Shown here: piece after piece, positions 1-8,400 of the stretch
How the letters are laid out: every line of letters begins with the position of its first letter
Position numbering within the stretch: position 1 is the stretch's first letter
NCBI GenBank assembly: GCA_905233405.1
Contig: CAJOEG010000023.1
Span: 1-11,735 of the forward strand
DNA from: an uncultured Bacteroidales bacterium
Lineage (GTDB): Bacteria > Bacteroidota > Bacteroidia > Bacteroidales > ML635J-15
DNA: 11,735 bases
Reading direction: 5' to 3'
The notes under the pieces: generated by a model
Databases searched by the model: none
Told to the model about the DNA's origin: nothing
What the model saw: the letters and a program-made list of their open reading frames with translations, nothing else
Position numbers and translations under genes: made by a program

Positions 1-1771
1 TACCTCGCTGCAACTTTTGCATCTCAAACTGATTGAAAAGCGGAACACATACTGGAGCTTCCATACCCTTAGTAAGCACAAGTGCGACAAATTTTGTCGT
101 ATCGTTTTCGGTAAAGTTTGAAAACTCAATAGCCACATCATTGGGCTTGAGTGAATTTTGTACCTCTTTCCAGTCAATCTTAATAAAGTGTGTGACATCA
201 CCGAACTCTTTGCAGTTTTCCATTATGTGGCGTTCCATCTTCTGAATTTCGTTTTCCAGCGAATCGCAATTGTAAATACGCTCTGCAATAGGCTTTTCTA
301 ATTCTTTGTTCAACTGCAAGTGCATAGTTTTCATCGTTTCATATTCTGAAATCAGTGATTTGTTTTTGCTTCCCATAATAGTGTTGGTGAGGCTTATTTC
401 TGATGCGAGTAGCAAGCCTTTGGTAATTAGTTCTGTGTCGTATGATGTTTTTGTCGCAAGTGTATCGTGTGGAGCATGGTACATATACTTTATGTTGTAC
501 GTATAATATTTATTGTTAGACTCCCAATATGCTTCGCGCTCGTGTGAAGTCATAAAGGAAAAATTTCTTATCATGTTATCTTTTAATATCTTAGTAGCAT
601 TTCTGTTTTCTATTATACAGTTTTGATAATCTCCCATATTATAATAAACCAAACCTTTATTATGTTGGTATAATGCATATTTGGATTGCTTTTCCCCCAG
701 TGTATTCTTAGTTATATTCAATCCTTGTTCAATATATTTCAAAGCATTTTGATAGTCGCCTATGTCATTGTACACTAGTCCAATACTGCTATAATTATAG
801 GCGCAATTTGGATGTTCAGGACCTATTGTTTTCTCTTTAATCGACAATGATTGTAGTTGATATTTTAAAGCGTTCTGATAGTCGCCCATATCGTGATATG
901 TATTACCTATGTTATGTAGCAACATCGCATAATCGGGATTGTCTTCTCCATTAATCTTCTTTTGTATTTCTATTGCTTTCAACTGATATTTTAAGGCATT
1001 CTGAAGATCGCCTGTTTCGGAATATATGACACTCACATTATTCAGCAATATATCATAAAAAGGATGCTCCTCACCATAATATTTTTCCAGTATCTCCATT
1101 GCGCGGAGATCATATTTTAAAGCATTCTGATAATCGTTCATATAGTAACATATAATACCTATATTTCCCAAAGACCTTATATGGTCTGGATGTTTTTCGT
1201 CCAAAATCTTTTCTCTGATCTGTAATGCCTCTAAGTGATATTTCAAAGCATTTTGATAATCTTCTATATACGAATACATTAGACCAATATTATTTAGTGA
1301 TGCAGCATATAGAGGATCATCTTCCCCTACAATATTTTTTCTTATTTCTTTTCCTTGTAAGTAATATTTCAAAGCATTTTGGTAATTGCCCATTCTGGAA
1401 TATACATGAGCAATATCACTTAAAATAGCTGCATAATATAGATGGTTTTCTCCGAAAAGTCTTTTCCTAATATCTTTCGACTGAATAAAACATTTTAAAG
1501 CCTCATTATAATTGCCTAGCTTATTATAAATCCAACCAGTATTTAGCAAAGTCGTTGCATAATGGATATTATTCCCATTTTCGATATCTTTAGTCAATTC
1601 TGCAGCTTGGTTATAAAGTTCAAAAGCCTCGCTGTATTTGCTTTCGTCATATAATCCATCTCCAATTTTGTTAAGCGAATCCGCCTTGTGGAATATGGCT
1701 ACTGTGTCGGCTTGGGCGAAAGCGACATTGCACAGGAGTGCGAGGAATGTGATTGTTAGTATTTTCTTCAT
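1..1771 (-). CDS. Exported TPR-repeat protein, probable TPR-CHAT protease paralogue (partial, C-terminus off the window)
   Basis: An open frame runs from ATG at 1771 to the left edge without a stop, giving 590 codons. Residues 1-19 form a signal peptide (MKKILTITFLALL core, cleavage probably at FA|Q). After a degenerate first helix pair (about 27-69) come eight or nine 42-residue TPR units (70-405) of the kinesin-light-chain type, with recurring cores such as GDYQNALKY and ends such as GEDNP. Residues 406-590 match residues 616-800 of the neighbouring TPR-CHAT protein without gaps; I count 122 of 185 identical. It is therefore a tandem paralogue. The CHAT domain and its His-Cys dyad would lie left of the window and are not seen, so protease function is inferred. 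The 200-bp gap upstream could hold its own promoter. The TPR part is strongly AT-rich. No strong Shine-Dalgarno precedes the ATG (leader AACTTAAACGAT), which is usual for Bacteroidota. Confidence 0.93.
   Translation of the reverse strand, partial: MKKILTITFLALLCNVAFAQADTVAIFHKADSLNKIGDGLYDESKYSEAFELYNQAAELTKDIENGNNIHYATTLLNTGWIYNKLGNYNEALKCFIQSKDIRKRLFGENHLYYAAILSDIAHVYSRMGNYQNALKYYLQGKEIRKNIVGEDDPLYAASLNNIGLMYSYIEDYQNALKYHLEALQIREKILDEKHPDHIRSLGNIGIICYYMNDYQNALKYDLRAMEILEKYYGEEHPFYDILLNNVSVIYSETGDLQNALKYQLKAIEIQKKINGEDNPDYAMLLHNIGNTYHDMGDYQNALKYQLQSLSIKEKTIGPEHPNCAYNYSSIGLVYNDIGDYQNALKYIEQGLNITKNTLGEKQSKYALYQHNKGLVYYNMGDYQNCIIENRNATKILKDNMIRNFSFMTSHEREAYWESNNKYYTYNIKYMYHAPHDTLATKTSYDTELITKGLLLASEISLTNTIMGSKNKSLISEYETMKTMHLQLNKELEKPIAERIYNCDSLENEIQKMERHIMENCKEFGDVTHFIKIDWKEVQNSLKPNDVAIEFSNFTENDTTKFVALVLTKGMEAPVCVPLFNQFEMQKLQRG
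557..1564 (-). repeat. Tandem 126-bp (42-residue) TPR-coding repeat array, second TPR-CHAT gene
   Basis: Eight consecutive coding units of exactly 42 codons start with residue H70, plus a final more divergent unit ending at residue 405. The DYQNALKY core recurs in units 3, 4, 5, 7 and 8 (LQNALKY in unit 6). On the plus strand it shows as repeated strings like aaagcattttgataatc. The even spacing and near-identical cores suggest unit duplication or homogenisation within the array. Confidence 0.9.
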
Positions 1772-1802
1772 ATCGTTTAAGTTTCTTGGTTTATATGTTT
1801 CT

Positions 1803-1848
1803 ATGCCTGCGGCGTTTCTGTTGAGACGCGCCATGGCACGTCTTTACA
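1803..1848. repeat. 46-bp palindrome-bearing intergenic repeat, copy 1
   Basis: This is the first of two adjacent 46-bp direct repeats. The left half (tgcggcgtttctgttgagac) is the same in both copies. The right half holds an inverted repeat at 1824-1843, AGACGCGCCATGGCACGTCT, palindromic except for one C/A pair. It resembles REP-like palindromes scattered in Bacteroidota genomes (recalled, not searched). There is no T-run after the hairpin on either strand, so it does not look like an ordinary terminator. Confidence 0.85.
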
Positions 1849-1894
1849 ATGGCTGCGGCGTTTCTGTTGAGACGCAAAATTTTGCGTCTGTACA
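1849..1894. repeat. 46-bp palindrome-bearing intergenic repeat, copy 2
   Basis: This second copy directly abuts the first. It holds a perfect 20-bp palindrome at 1870-1889, AGACGCAAAATTTTGCGTCT. Compared with copy 1, the central eight bases change from GCCATGGC to AAAATTTT while remaining self-complementary, and the flanks stay the same. On the minus strand it would sit in the leader of the second TPR-CHAT gene if transcription starts upstream of it. The rest of the 1772-1971 gap shows no gene. Confidence 0.85.
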
Positions 1895-1915
1895 TATGGC
1901 TTTGAGCCTTTTTGC

Positions 1916-1949
1916 CAATTATATCGTAAATTCTTTTGCATCGTTCAAA
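1916..1949 (-). promoter_or_regulatory. Weak candidate Bacteroidota promoter for the second TPR-CHAT gene
   Basis: On the minus strand, TTTG (1949-1946) is followed after 22 bases by TATAATTG (1923-1916), one mismatch from the TAnnTTTG -7 consensus. The spacing is slightly long compared with the usual 19-21 bases. If used, the transcript would start near 1910 and carry a leader of roughly 130-140 bases containing both palindromic repeats. The match is weak and the region is AT-rich, so chance is a real alternative. Confidence 0.25.
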
Positions 1950-1971
1950 TTTTCAAATCGTAATTCATAAA

Positions 1972-4900
1972 TCAATTTTCGTTTCCATCCAGCATAATGA
2001 ATGCAGCCCAATACCTTGAGTTTCCGAATCCTGCGGTTGTCTTTACCTTGTTTTGCGCTGCGAGGAAGGCTTCGCGCTTGGTCATTCCATTGGTTAGGTT
2101 GGTGTAGAATTCGGTCATCATCAGTAAGGTAGCATTGTCGTCCACAGGCCAGAGGCTCATGATTATGGTACGCGCACCAGCCTTTTTGAAGCCGCGTTGC
2201 AGGCCGAAAACGCCTTCGTCGGTAATTTCTCCCAAAGCCGTCTGGCAGGCTGAAAGCACAACCATATCGGTCTTGCGCAAGTCCATAAGGCTGATTTCCT
2301 TGGCGGTCAAGATGCCGTCCTCGATGCCATCTGGAAGAGGAAGGTTCTGCCAAGCGTAGTTGGCTCCCGAAAGCAAAAGTCCCGACTGCAAGAGCGTCTG
2401 GTCGCCCGACAATTTTTTGTCGGTGGGCAGGAAGAATCCGTGGGTTGCAATGTGCAAGACAGAAATATTTTCGCCCGACAATGCCTTGAAAGATTCCTCG
2501 TTTGCCTGCGAACCTTCGTAAAGCGTGGTTTTTACCTTCTTGTTTTTCTTCAACGTGCCGATAATGTTTTCGACTTCGGTCTTGGTGCCGGGCAGATAGT
2601 TGAGTCCGTCGTGGTCTTGGTCCTTGTTGAGTTCGGCAAACGAATTGTAAGATGCGCTTCGTGTGGCGTACCTATTGCTTTCCCGCTTCATTGTTGTGGT
2701 GTCGCTGTCGTAGAATATGCCGCCGTAGAATACGGAGTTTTTGACAGGCTTGGGCATATAGTCCATTGCAAGGAATCGGGTAGAGGATACGCGGTACATC
2801 TCGTACTTGTCCGAAATAATCTGATCCTGACTGATTGGCGCATATTCAACGGCAATCTGGTGTAACATTCCCGACGGAGCAAAGTAGATGCGCGGATTTG
2901 CAGGGAAATACTTTTCCAGAGGTTTCCATAGCATATTGTAAAGCCCTGTAGATTCGTAGATTCCAAGTTTTTTTGCAGAAAGCGATGTTGCGCCTCGGTC
3001 GTTGTCGTCGCTGGGAGCCTGTGTTTTCGTAGGTGCAACACCTCGGAGCAGTTTGTTCATTTCCTCTTTTTCGAACAACGGTACAAATGCTGGGGCTTCC
3101 ATGTTCTTTGTGAGGACAATAGCGGCGTACTTTGTTGTGCCTGCTTCGGTAACATTTGTAAACTCAATTGCCACATCATTAGGTTTCAGTGATTTTTGTA
3201 CTTCTTTCCAGTCGATTTTTATGAAACGGGTAACATCACCGAAGTCCGTGCTTTTTTCCAAGACTCGCCTTTCGATTTTCTGGATTTCGTTGGCCAGGGA
3301 GTCGCAGTTGAACATTCGTTCGGAAATCGGCTTGTCAAGTTCCTTGTTCATTTGCAGGTGCAGTGCTTTCATGTTCTCATAGTCGGCAATAAGGTTCTTG
3401 TCGCCGCTTTCCATTATGATGTTGGTCATACTTATTTCCGAGGCAAGCAAAAGACCTTTGGTTGTGAGTTCCGCATCGTACGAGAGCTTTGCTCCGAGCG
3501 TATCGGATGAACTATGGAAAGAGTTGGAAATGCACTGGGAATAGCATCCGTTGTTGGCTTTCCAATATTTTTCGCGTTCCTCGGATGTCATAAAAGAAAA
3601 GTTTTGTATAAGATTGTCTTTCTTTATGTCGATTACTTGTTTCTTAGTTTTGATGGCATTGGCATAGTCTCCCATTTCGGCGTATATGTAACTGATGTCG
3701 TTCAGACAGTTTGCATAGCTTGGATTGTTTTCGCTAAGAGTCCTTTTGTATATTTTCTCTGCCTGTGTGAAGTATTCCATAGCTTTACGATTGTCTCCCA
3801 TTTTGGAAGTCTCTATGCCTAAGTTGCTTAATCCTAGTGCGTAACCAGGATTCTCTGCGCCAATGGTTCTGCCTGTTATTTCCAGCGATTCCTTATAATA
3901 TTTTTGCGCTTTTTCGTGGTCGCCCATATCCGCATACAATCCGGCTATATTGTTCAGTGAGACTGCATAATCGACATTTTCCCCCCAATATTTCTTTTTG
4001 ATTTCCAATGCCAACTGATGGTATTCCATTGCATCGCTATAGTATCCCAAGTCTTGGCATACAGAAGCTAGGTTGCTGAGCGACAATGCATATTCAGGGT
4101 CGTTTTCTTTCAATGTGGCAAGACGAATTTCGGTGGCTTGCGTTATGTATTTAAACGCATTTTTGTAGTCGCCCATCTTATGGTACAATGAACTTAAATT
4201 GCTTAGTGAGTTCGCATAATGATAGTGATTTTCTCCATATTTCTTTTTCCTTTTTTCCATTGCAAGAGTGATGTATTTCATTGCATTCTTGTAGTCGCCC
4301 ATATCTGTATATACAACACCAAAGTTTGAAAGCATATTGAAGTATCTTTCATCATCTTCTCCAAATACCTTTTGGGCATATTGATTTTCTATCAATAGAC
4401 AATTCAATGCATTCTGGTAGTCGTTCATATTATAGTAAACATTGCAGGTATTTTCCAGTGATATTAAATAGTCTGCTGAGCTTTCTCCTTGTGTCTTTTT
4501 TCTTATGTCCAAATTTATAAGTGTATATTTCAAGGAATTTTTGTAGTCCCCCATTTTGAAGGCTGCCATACCTGCGTATTTGGTAGAAGACAGATAACTT
4601 GGGTGAGATTCGCCTTCCGTCTTTAATTCTATTTCGATAGCCTGAAGATAGTATTTGTATGCATTGGGGTAGTCTTCTATTTTATAATACGAGTATGCGG
4701 TTTCTTCCAATGTTGACAAATATTTGGGATTAGTTTTGCCTATGGTTTTCTGTTGAATTTCAAGAGCAGGGAGAAAATATTTCAATGCGTTCTGGTGGTC
4801 GCCCATTTCTGAGTATGTGATGCCGATATTGTTTAAATATGTTGCATAATCAGCATTGTTTTCTCCCGACACCTTCTTCTTTATTTCCAGCATCTGAAGG

Positions 4901-5439
4901 TAATATTTAACGGCGTTCTGGTAGTCGCTCATGCCAAAATATGAAGCGGCTACATATCCCATCGTCAGTAAATAATCAGGATTATCTTTTTTCATAAATT
5001 TTTTTCTGACGTTCAGAGCCTCAAGTGAATACTCCAAAGCATTCTTATAATCTTCCATCTCGTAGTAAATAACACCGAGGTTATAAAGAGAAGTAGCGTA
5101 ATCAGGATGGCTGTCTCCCAGTAATTCCTGCCGAATTAACAATGCTTGATTGCCGTATTCCAATGCATTCTTATGGTCGTTAGCTAAAAGGAATATGCAA
5201 GAAATGCCATTTACGGCGGTTGCATATTGCAAGTTTACGCCATCGTCAACTTTTAGTGCCAGTTCGCCTGCATTTATGAAATATGTTAATGCGTCTTCAT
5301 AATTTCCTGCTGCAAAATAATAGTTGCCGTAAAGGTTTGCTGTATCAGCTTTCTGCAGGATGGCTTTCGCATTTTTTTGGGCAAAAGTTGTACAGGCAAA
5401 TGACAGCAGGATGGCGATAATCAAAGATATTTTTCTCAT
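1972..5439 (-). CDS. Exported TPR-CHAT caspase-like protease (1155 aa)
   Basis: A signal peptide covers residues 1-20 (cleavage probably FA|Q), so the protein is expected in the periplasm or at the surface. One degenerate helix pair (27-70) is followed by thirteen TPR units (71-615), all 42 residues long except unit 10, which has 41. A linker (616-820) leads into a CHAT domain (about 820-1155), a clan CD protease fold related to caspases. The catalytic pair appears intact: His1000 in HIATHG (codon 2440-2442) and Cys1065 in LSACQTALGE (codon 2245-2247). The conserved LNYLPGTKTEVE and MSLWPVDD motifs are also present. A DQDHDG stretch (940-945) could bind calcium, but this is speculative. The TPR array probably binds a partner or regulates the protease; the substrate is unknown. 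The gene begins 51 bp after the caspase gene, beyond a terminator, with TTAGG about 6 bases before the ATG as a possible weak ribosome site. A paralogue follows downstream. Confidence 0.96.
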   Translation of the reverse strand: MRKISLIIAILLSFACTTFAQKNAKAILQKADTANLYGNYYFAAGNYEDALTYFINAGELALKVDDGVNLQYATAVNGISCIFLLANDHKNALEYGNQALLIRQELLGDSHPDYATSLYNLGVIYYEMEDYKNALEYSLEALNVRKKFMKKDNPDYLLTMGYVAASYFGMSDYQNAVKYYLQMLEIKKKVSGENNADYATYLNNIGITYSEMGDHQNALKYFLPALEIQQKTIGKTNPKYLSTLEETAYSYYKIEDYPNAYKYYLQAIEIELKTEGESHPSYLSSTKYAGMAAFKMGDYKNSLKYTLINLDIRKKTQGESSADYLISLENTCNVYYNMNDYQNALNCLLIENQYAQKVFGEDDERYFNMLSNFGVVYTDMGDYKNAMKYITLAMEKRKKKYGENHYHYANSLSNLSSLYHKMGDYKNAFKYITQATEIRLATLKENDPEYALSLSNLASVCQDLGYYSDAMEYHQLALEIKKKYWGENVDYAVSLNNIAGLYADMGDHEKAQKYYKESLEITGRTIGAENPGYALGLSNLGIETSKMGDNRKAMEYFTQAEKIYKRTLSENNPSYANCLNDISYIYAEMGDYANAIKTKKQVIDIKKDNLIQNFSFMTSEEREKYWKANNGCYSQCISNSFHSSSDTLGAKLSYDAELTTKGLLLASEISMTNIIMESGDKNLIADYENMKALHLQMNKELDKPISERMFNCDSLANEIQKIERRVLEKSTDFGDVTRFIKIDWKEVQKSLKPNDVAIEFTNVTEAGTTKYAAIVLTKNMEAPAFVPLFEKEEMNKLLRGVAPTKTQAPSDDNDRGATSLSAKKLGIYESTGLYNMLWKPLEKYFPANPRIYFAPSGMLHQIAVEYAPISQDQIISDKYEMYRVSSTRFLAMDYMPKPVKNSVFYGGIFYDSDTTTMKRESNRYATRSASYNSFAELNKDQDHDGLNYLPGTKTEVENIIGTLKKNKKVKTTLYEGSQANEESFKALSGENISVLHIATHGFFLPTDKKLSGDQTLLQSGLLLSGANYAWQNLPLPDGIEDGILTAKEISLMDLRKTDMVVLSACQTALGEITDEGVFGLQRGFKKAGARTIIMSLWPVDDNATLLMMTEFYTNLTNGMTKREAFLAAQNKVKTTAGFGNSRYWAAFIMLDGNEN
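3595..5229 (-). repeat. Tandem 126-bp TPR-coding repeat array, first TPR-CHAT gene
   Basis: Thirteen coding units (residues 71-615) repeat with a 42-codon period and a core of the form GDYxNAxKY; one unit has 41 codons. The cores are more diverged from each other than in the downstream paralogue, and the array is about four or five units longer. It is AT-rich (about 33% GC in one sampled line) compared with the CHAT-coding end of the same gene (about 52% in one sampled line). Confidence 0.9.
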
Positions 5440-5454
5440 ATTGCACCTAAGGGT

Positions 5455-5486
5455 ATAAAATAAAGGGCTGCTTTTGCAGCCCCTTT
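5455..5486 (-). terminator. Rho-independent terminator after the caspase gene
   Basis: Read on the minus strand, GGGCTGC and GCAGCCC form a 7-bp GC-rich stem around an AAAA loop. AAA/TTT pairs extend it past one bulged G, and the tail is TTTATTTTAT. It starts 4 bases after the caspase stop codon and ends 15 bases before the TPR-CHAT start. It should end the envelope protein-caspase transcript fully or partly. The interrupted T-run leaves room for readthrough into the TPR-CHAT gene. Confidence 0.8.
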
Positions 5487-5490
5487 ATGA

Positions 5491-8400
5491 TTATTTAACA
5501 TTGAAATCGTTCTGCAGGTTTTCTCGACGCGATGTCGGCTGCTGTTTTCCTTCACTCATTCGGTTAACACCATCGAAGATGAAGTTTCGCAACTCCGATA
5601 CCGAAATCGACTTGTCCTTGTTCTTGTCGGCCTTGTTCTTCTTGAAGGCATCCATCAGGCAGTAGGTGAATATACCGTTTTCGATGGATTCGTTTTCCAA
5701 AGCGTAACCGCCGCCCGATGCAGCTGAGATAACAACTGTTCCCGTACCTTTCTTCAGGTCGCTGAAGAGCAGACGCATAAGTTCGAACGAGTTGCCGAGG
5801 CTATTTTTTGTTTTCTTACGCTTGCTTACGGTTACAGCACCACGGGTATCGTCGCCATCGGATTTTTCGGCAATGTCAACGCCGTCCTGCTTGTCGACTT
5901 CACCAGAGTGGCAGGCATCCATCAGGAGCATCTTGTTACGAGCTGGAATGCCATCAAGCAGACCTTCAATGTCTTCGTACTTCAAACCGTTGACCGACGG
6001 GTCGAAGAAATCAATGTTCTGGGTTGCGAAGTACCAGTTCAAGTCGTCGTCGAGCAGACCGTGACCTGCGATGTGTACATATACATAATCGTCAACATTC
6101 GACTTCATCAGTTTTTCCTTCAGTGCGAGGAAATTCTGCTTTGTGCAGTTGGCATTGTAGAGCGAATCGACAACTACGTGGTCGAAGTTGTCGGCGTGTT
6201 CGCTGAACAGTTTTACGAATCCGCGACCATCGTTGATGGTGTACCTCAAGTTGTATTCAGATTGCGAGTATTCGGCGACTGCCAATGATATAAGGTATAG
6301 GGTAGGCTTCTGTTTCTTGCCTTGTGGCTCGTAGAAGACTTCGATTTCTTCCTTGAGTGATTCCATACCTTTTTCGTTTACGCACGAGAGCTGAATAGTG
6401 TTACGTCCGTTTGACAGAGGAATTTCAATGTTCGCCATAGTCTCTCTTGAATACCTGTCGCTCAGGTCCATTCCGTTTGTACCGTAGAGAGGCACATCGT
6501 TGACGTAAACGTTCAGACGGTTGAGGTTATAGTTGTTGTCTTTCATTGAAAGCTTGGTGTCGATTGTCGATTTTGAAGTGGTGAGCTTTATCTCGTCCAT
6601 ATTCATAATCTTTATTTCTGGAAGTTCCATCTCGCCGTTGAGCATACTTTCGGTAAAGCCAAGTCTCTGGATACGTTTCTTGTATGCCGACTTGTACACT
6701 TCGATTATTTCGTTGTCGAATACGTCGAGTGACTTCAGAACCAAGTCGGGGCGGTTGAACTTAATATCGAACTGTTCTGCAGGGTAGATTCTTCCTTCGT
6801 GGTAGTAGCCGAGACCTGTGATTGCGTCGCCGGTAGCCATATAGTAGTGTTCGGGAGTAACGTAGATAAGTTTACCGCCGTCAACGACATAGATGCTAAG
6901 GAGTTTCTTGCCCGACTGAATGTCGTATATGTTGAGAGAAGCATCCTTTGCGGCTGCGATGAGGAACTGCTGACCTTTCATAACAATGAAGTCGCTGATA
7001 TATCCGTACTGTCCCTTATAGGTTACGTTCTTGCCGTCCTTGCCGAGACGTTCGATTTCGTAGCCCTTGCACTTGTAGACGTCACCGTTCGACGGGTCAA
7101 TCTTCAGCATATAGTAATCTTCCATTTTCGGCTCGTCTTTCTGACGGAGAATCAGCACGTTTTCTGCATTCGATGCTTCGGTCATTGCGCTCATTTCGCA
7201 TTCTATTCCAGCACCGAATCCAGTGAGTGCGGCAGGCTTATGCCTGTATATCTTTCTGTCGGCTTCGATACCGTAGAGGTTGTCGGTAGTGTCGAAACAC
7301 ATCTGCTTGTAGATGTGGATGTTGTTAGGCAATGCCATTCCTGCTGCAATTCCTTTTTTTGCAACGCGCTCGTTCTTTGCTCCAAGTATGTTGAGCGATG
7401 AGATGTTTGCATATTTCAGAACAGGGTCGGCAAGACCATATTTGCCAGCGGAATACATAATGTACTTTCCATCGGGGCTGACTGCAACAGAATATACATT
7501 TTCGTCGTACATATTGTCCTTCATGTCGTTGCCCTTCATTGCCTGTTCCTGAATAGCCTTGATGTCGAACACCTGCTTTACCTTTCCTGAACTGCTCTGA
7601 GCCTTAAATTTCTGCAAAACTTTCTTGTTCTCGAAGTCAACCACGGCTGCCGAGTTGTCGCTTCCTGCGGTAACAGCCACGCTGCTATTTGCCGAAACTT
7701 GAATGTCGTTTATCTGACCGTCGTGGGTATCAACGGCTTCACATATAAGCTTGTCGATTGTGAATGTAATTCTGTAGGCATATCCAAGCTCGTCGCCAAA
7801 AGCGAACGACTTGCTGTCGGGGCTCGATGCAAGAGCCGAAATGTTGAAGCTTCTTGGCACAAGGCGTTTTTCCATCTTGTAGCTCGGCAGTCGCCAGATG
7901 CTGACAGAACGGTCGGCAGAAGCAATTGCAACCATATTGCCTTGTTTCGAGAAACTTATGTCGTTGATAGGCAAACTATGTACGTTCTCGAAATGCTGTA
8001 AGTTCATAAGGTTGTTGCAGAAATACAGACCACCGTTTTCGTCGCCAGCGATAATGTACTTTCGGTCTTCAGATTCGGCTGCGTAGGTGAACTTTGTGTA
8101 TGCGTTGCGGTTGAATAATGAACCTCCGTTAATATTTTTCAGCGACGAGTTTCTAATCTTGAAGTTAGCCGACATTTTCTTGGGTGGTACGCCGTGCGAA
8201 GCGTCGCTAGTCTCGAGTGTAGTCGGGTCGAAGCAGATGGCGTTGTCTGTGTTGCTTGCATATAGTTTTCCGTCGTCATCGAACCTTATTCCTGTCAAGA
8301 GCTTTTTACCAGGGAATTTTGTCCTGTAGAACACCTTGCCAGCTACGATGTCGTATATTATTATTTCATTGTTGTCGTCGGCACTTGCTATGTAGCGTCC

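Noticed and set aside
1898..1913. Small plus-strand hairpin GGCT-TTG-AGCC followed by TTTTT
   Set aside because: The stem has only 4 bp, it faces the plus strand, and no plus-strand gene precedes it, so it is not a credible terminator for the minus-strand genes.
1919..2353. 144-codon minus-strand frame overlapping the end of the TPR-CHAT gene
   Set aside because: It is an alternative frame over the CHAT active-site region, whose other frame encodes the conserved SACQTALGE and SLWPVDD motifs. The overlapping product has low-complexity, basic, family-less sequence.
557..5229. Regular repeats that might suggest a CRISPR array
   Set aside because: The period is 126 bp in an open reading frame and encodes 42-residue TPR units. 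There are no short identical repeats separated by unique spacers.
1972..5439. Lipoprotein reading of the N-terminus (SFAC near residue 16)
   Set aside because: The residue at -3 is Ser rather than Leu or a similar hydrophobic residue, and a normal signal peptidase I site (FA|Q) follows. An ordinary exported protein is the better reading.
6799..7401. 200-codon plus-strand open frame inside the WD40-caspase gene
   Set aside because: It is antisense to a clear long coding gene with a signal peptide and recognisable domains, and its product shows no family features. It is a shadow frame.
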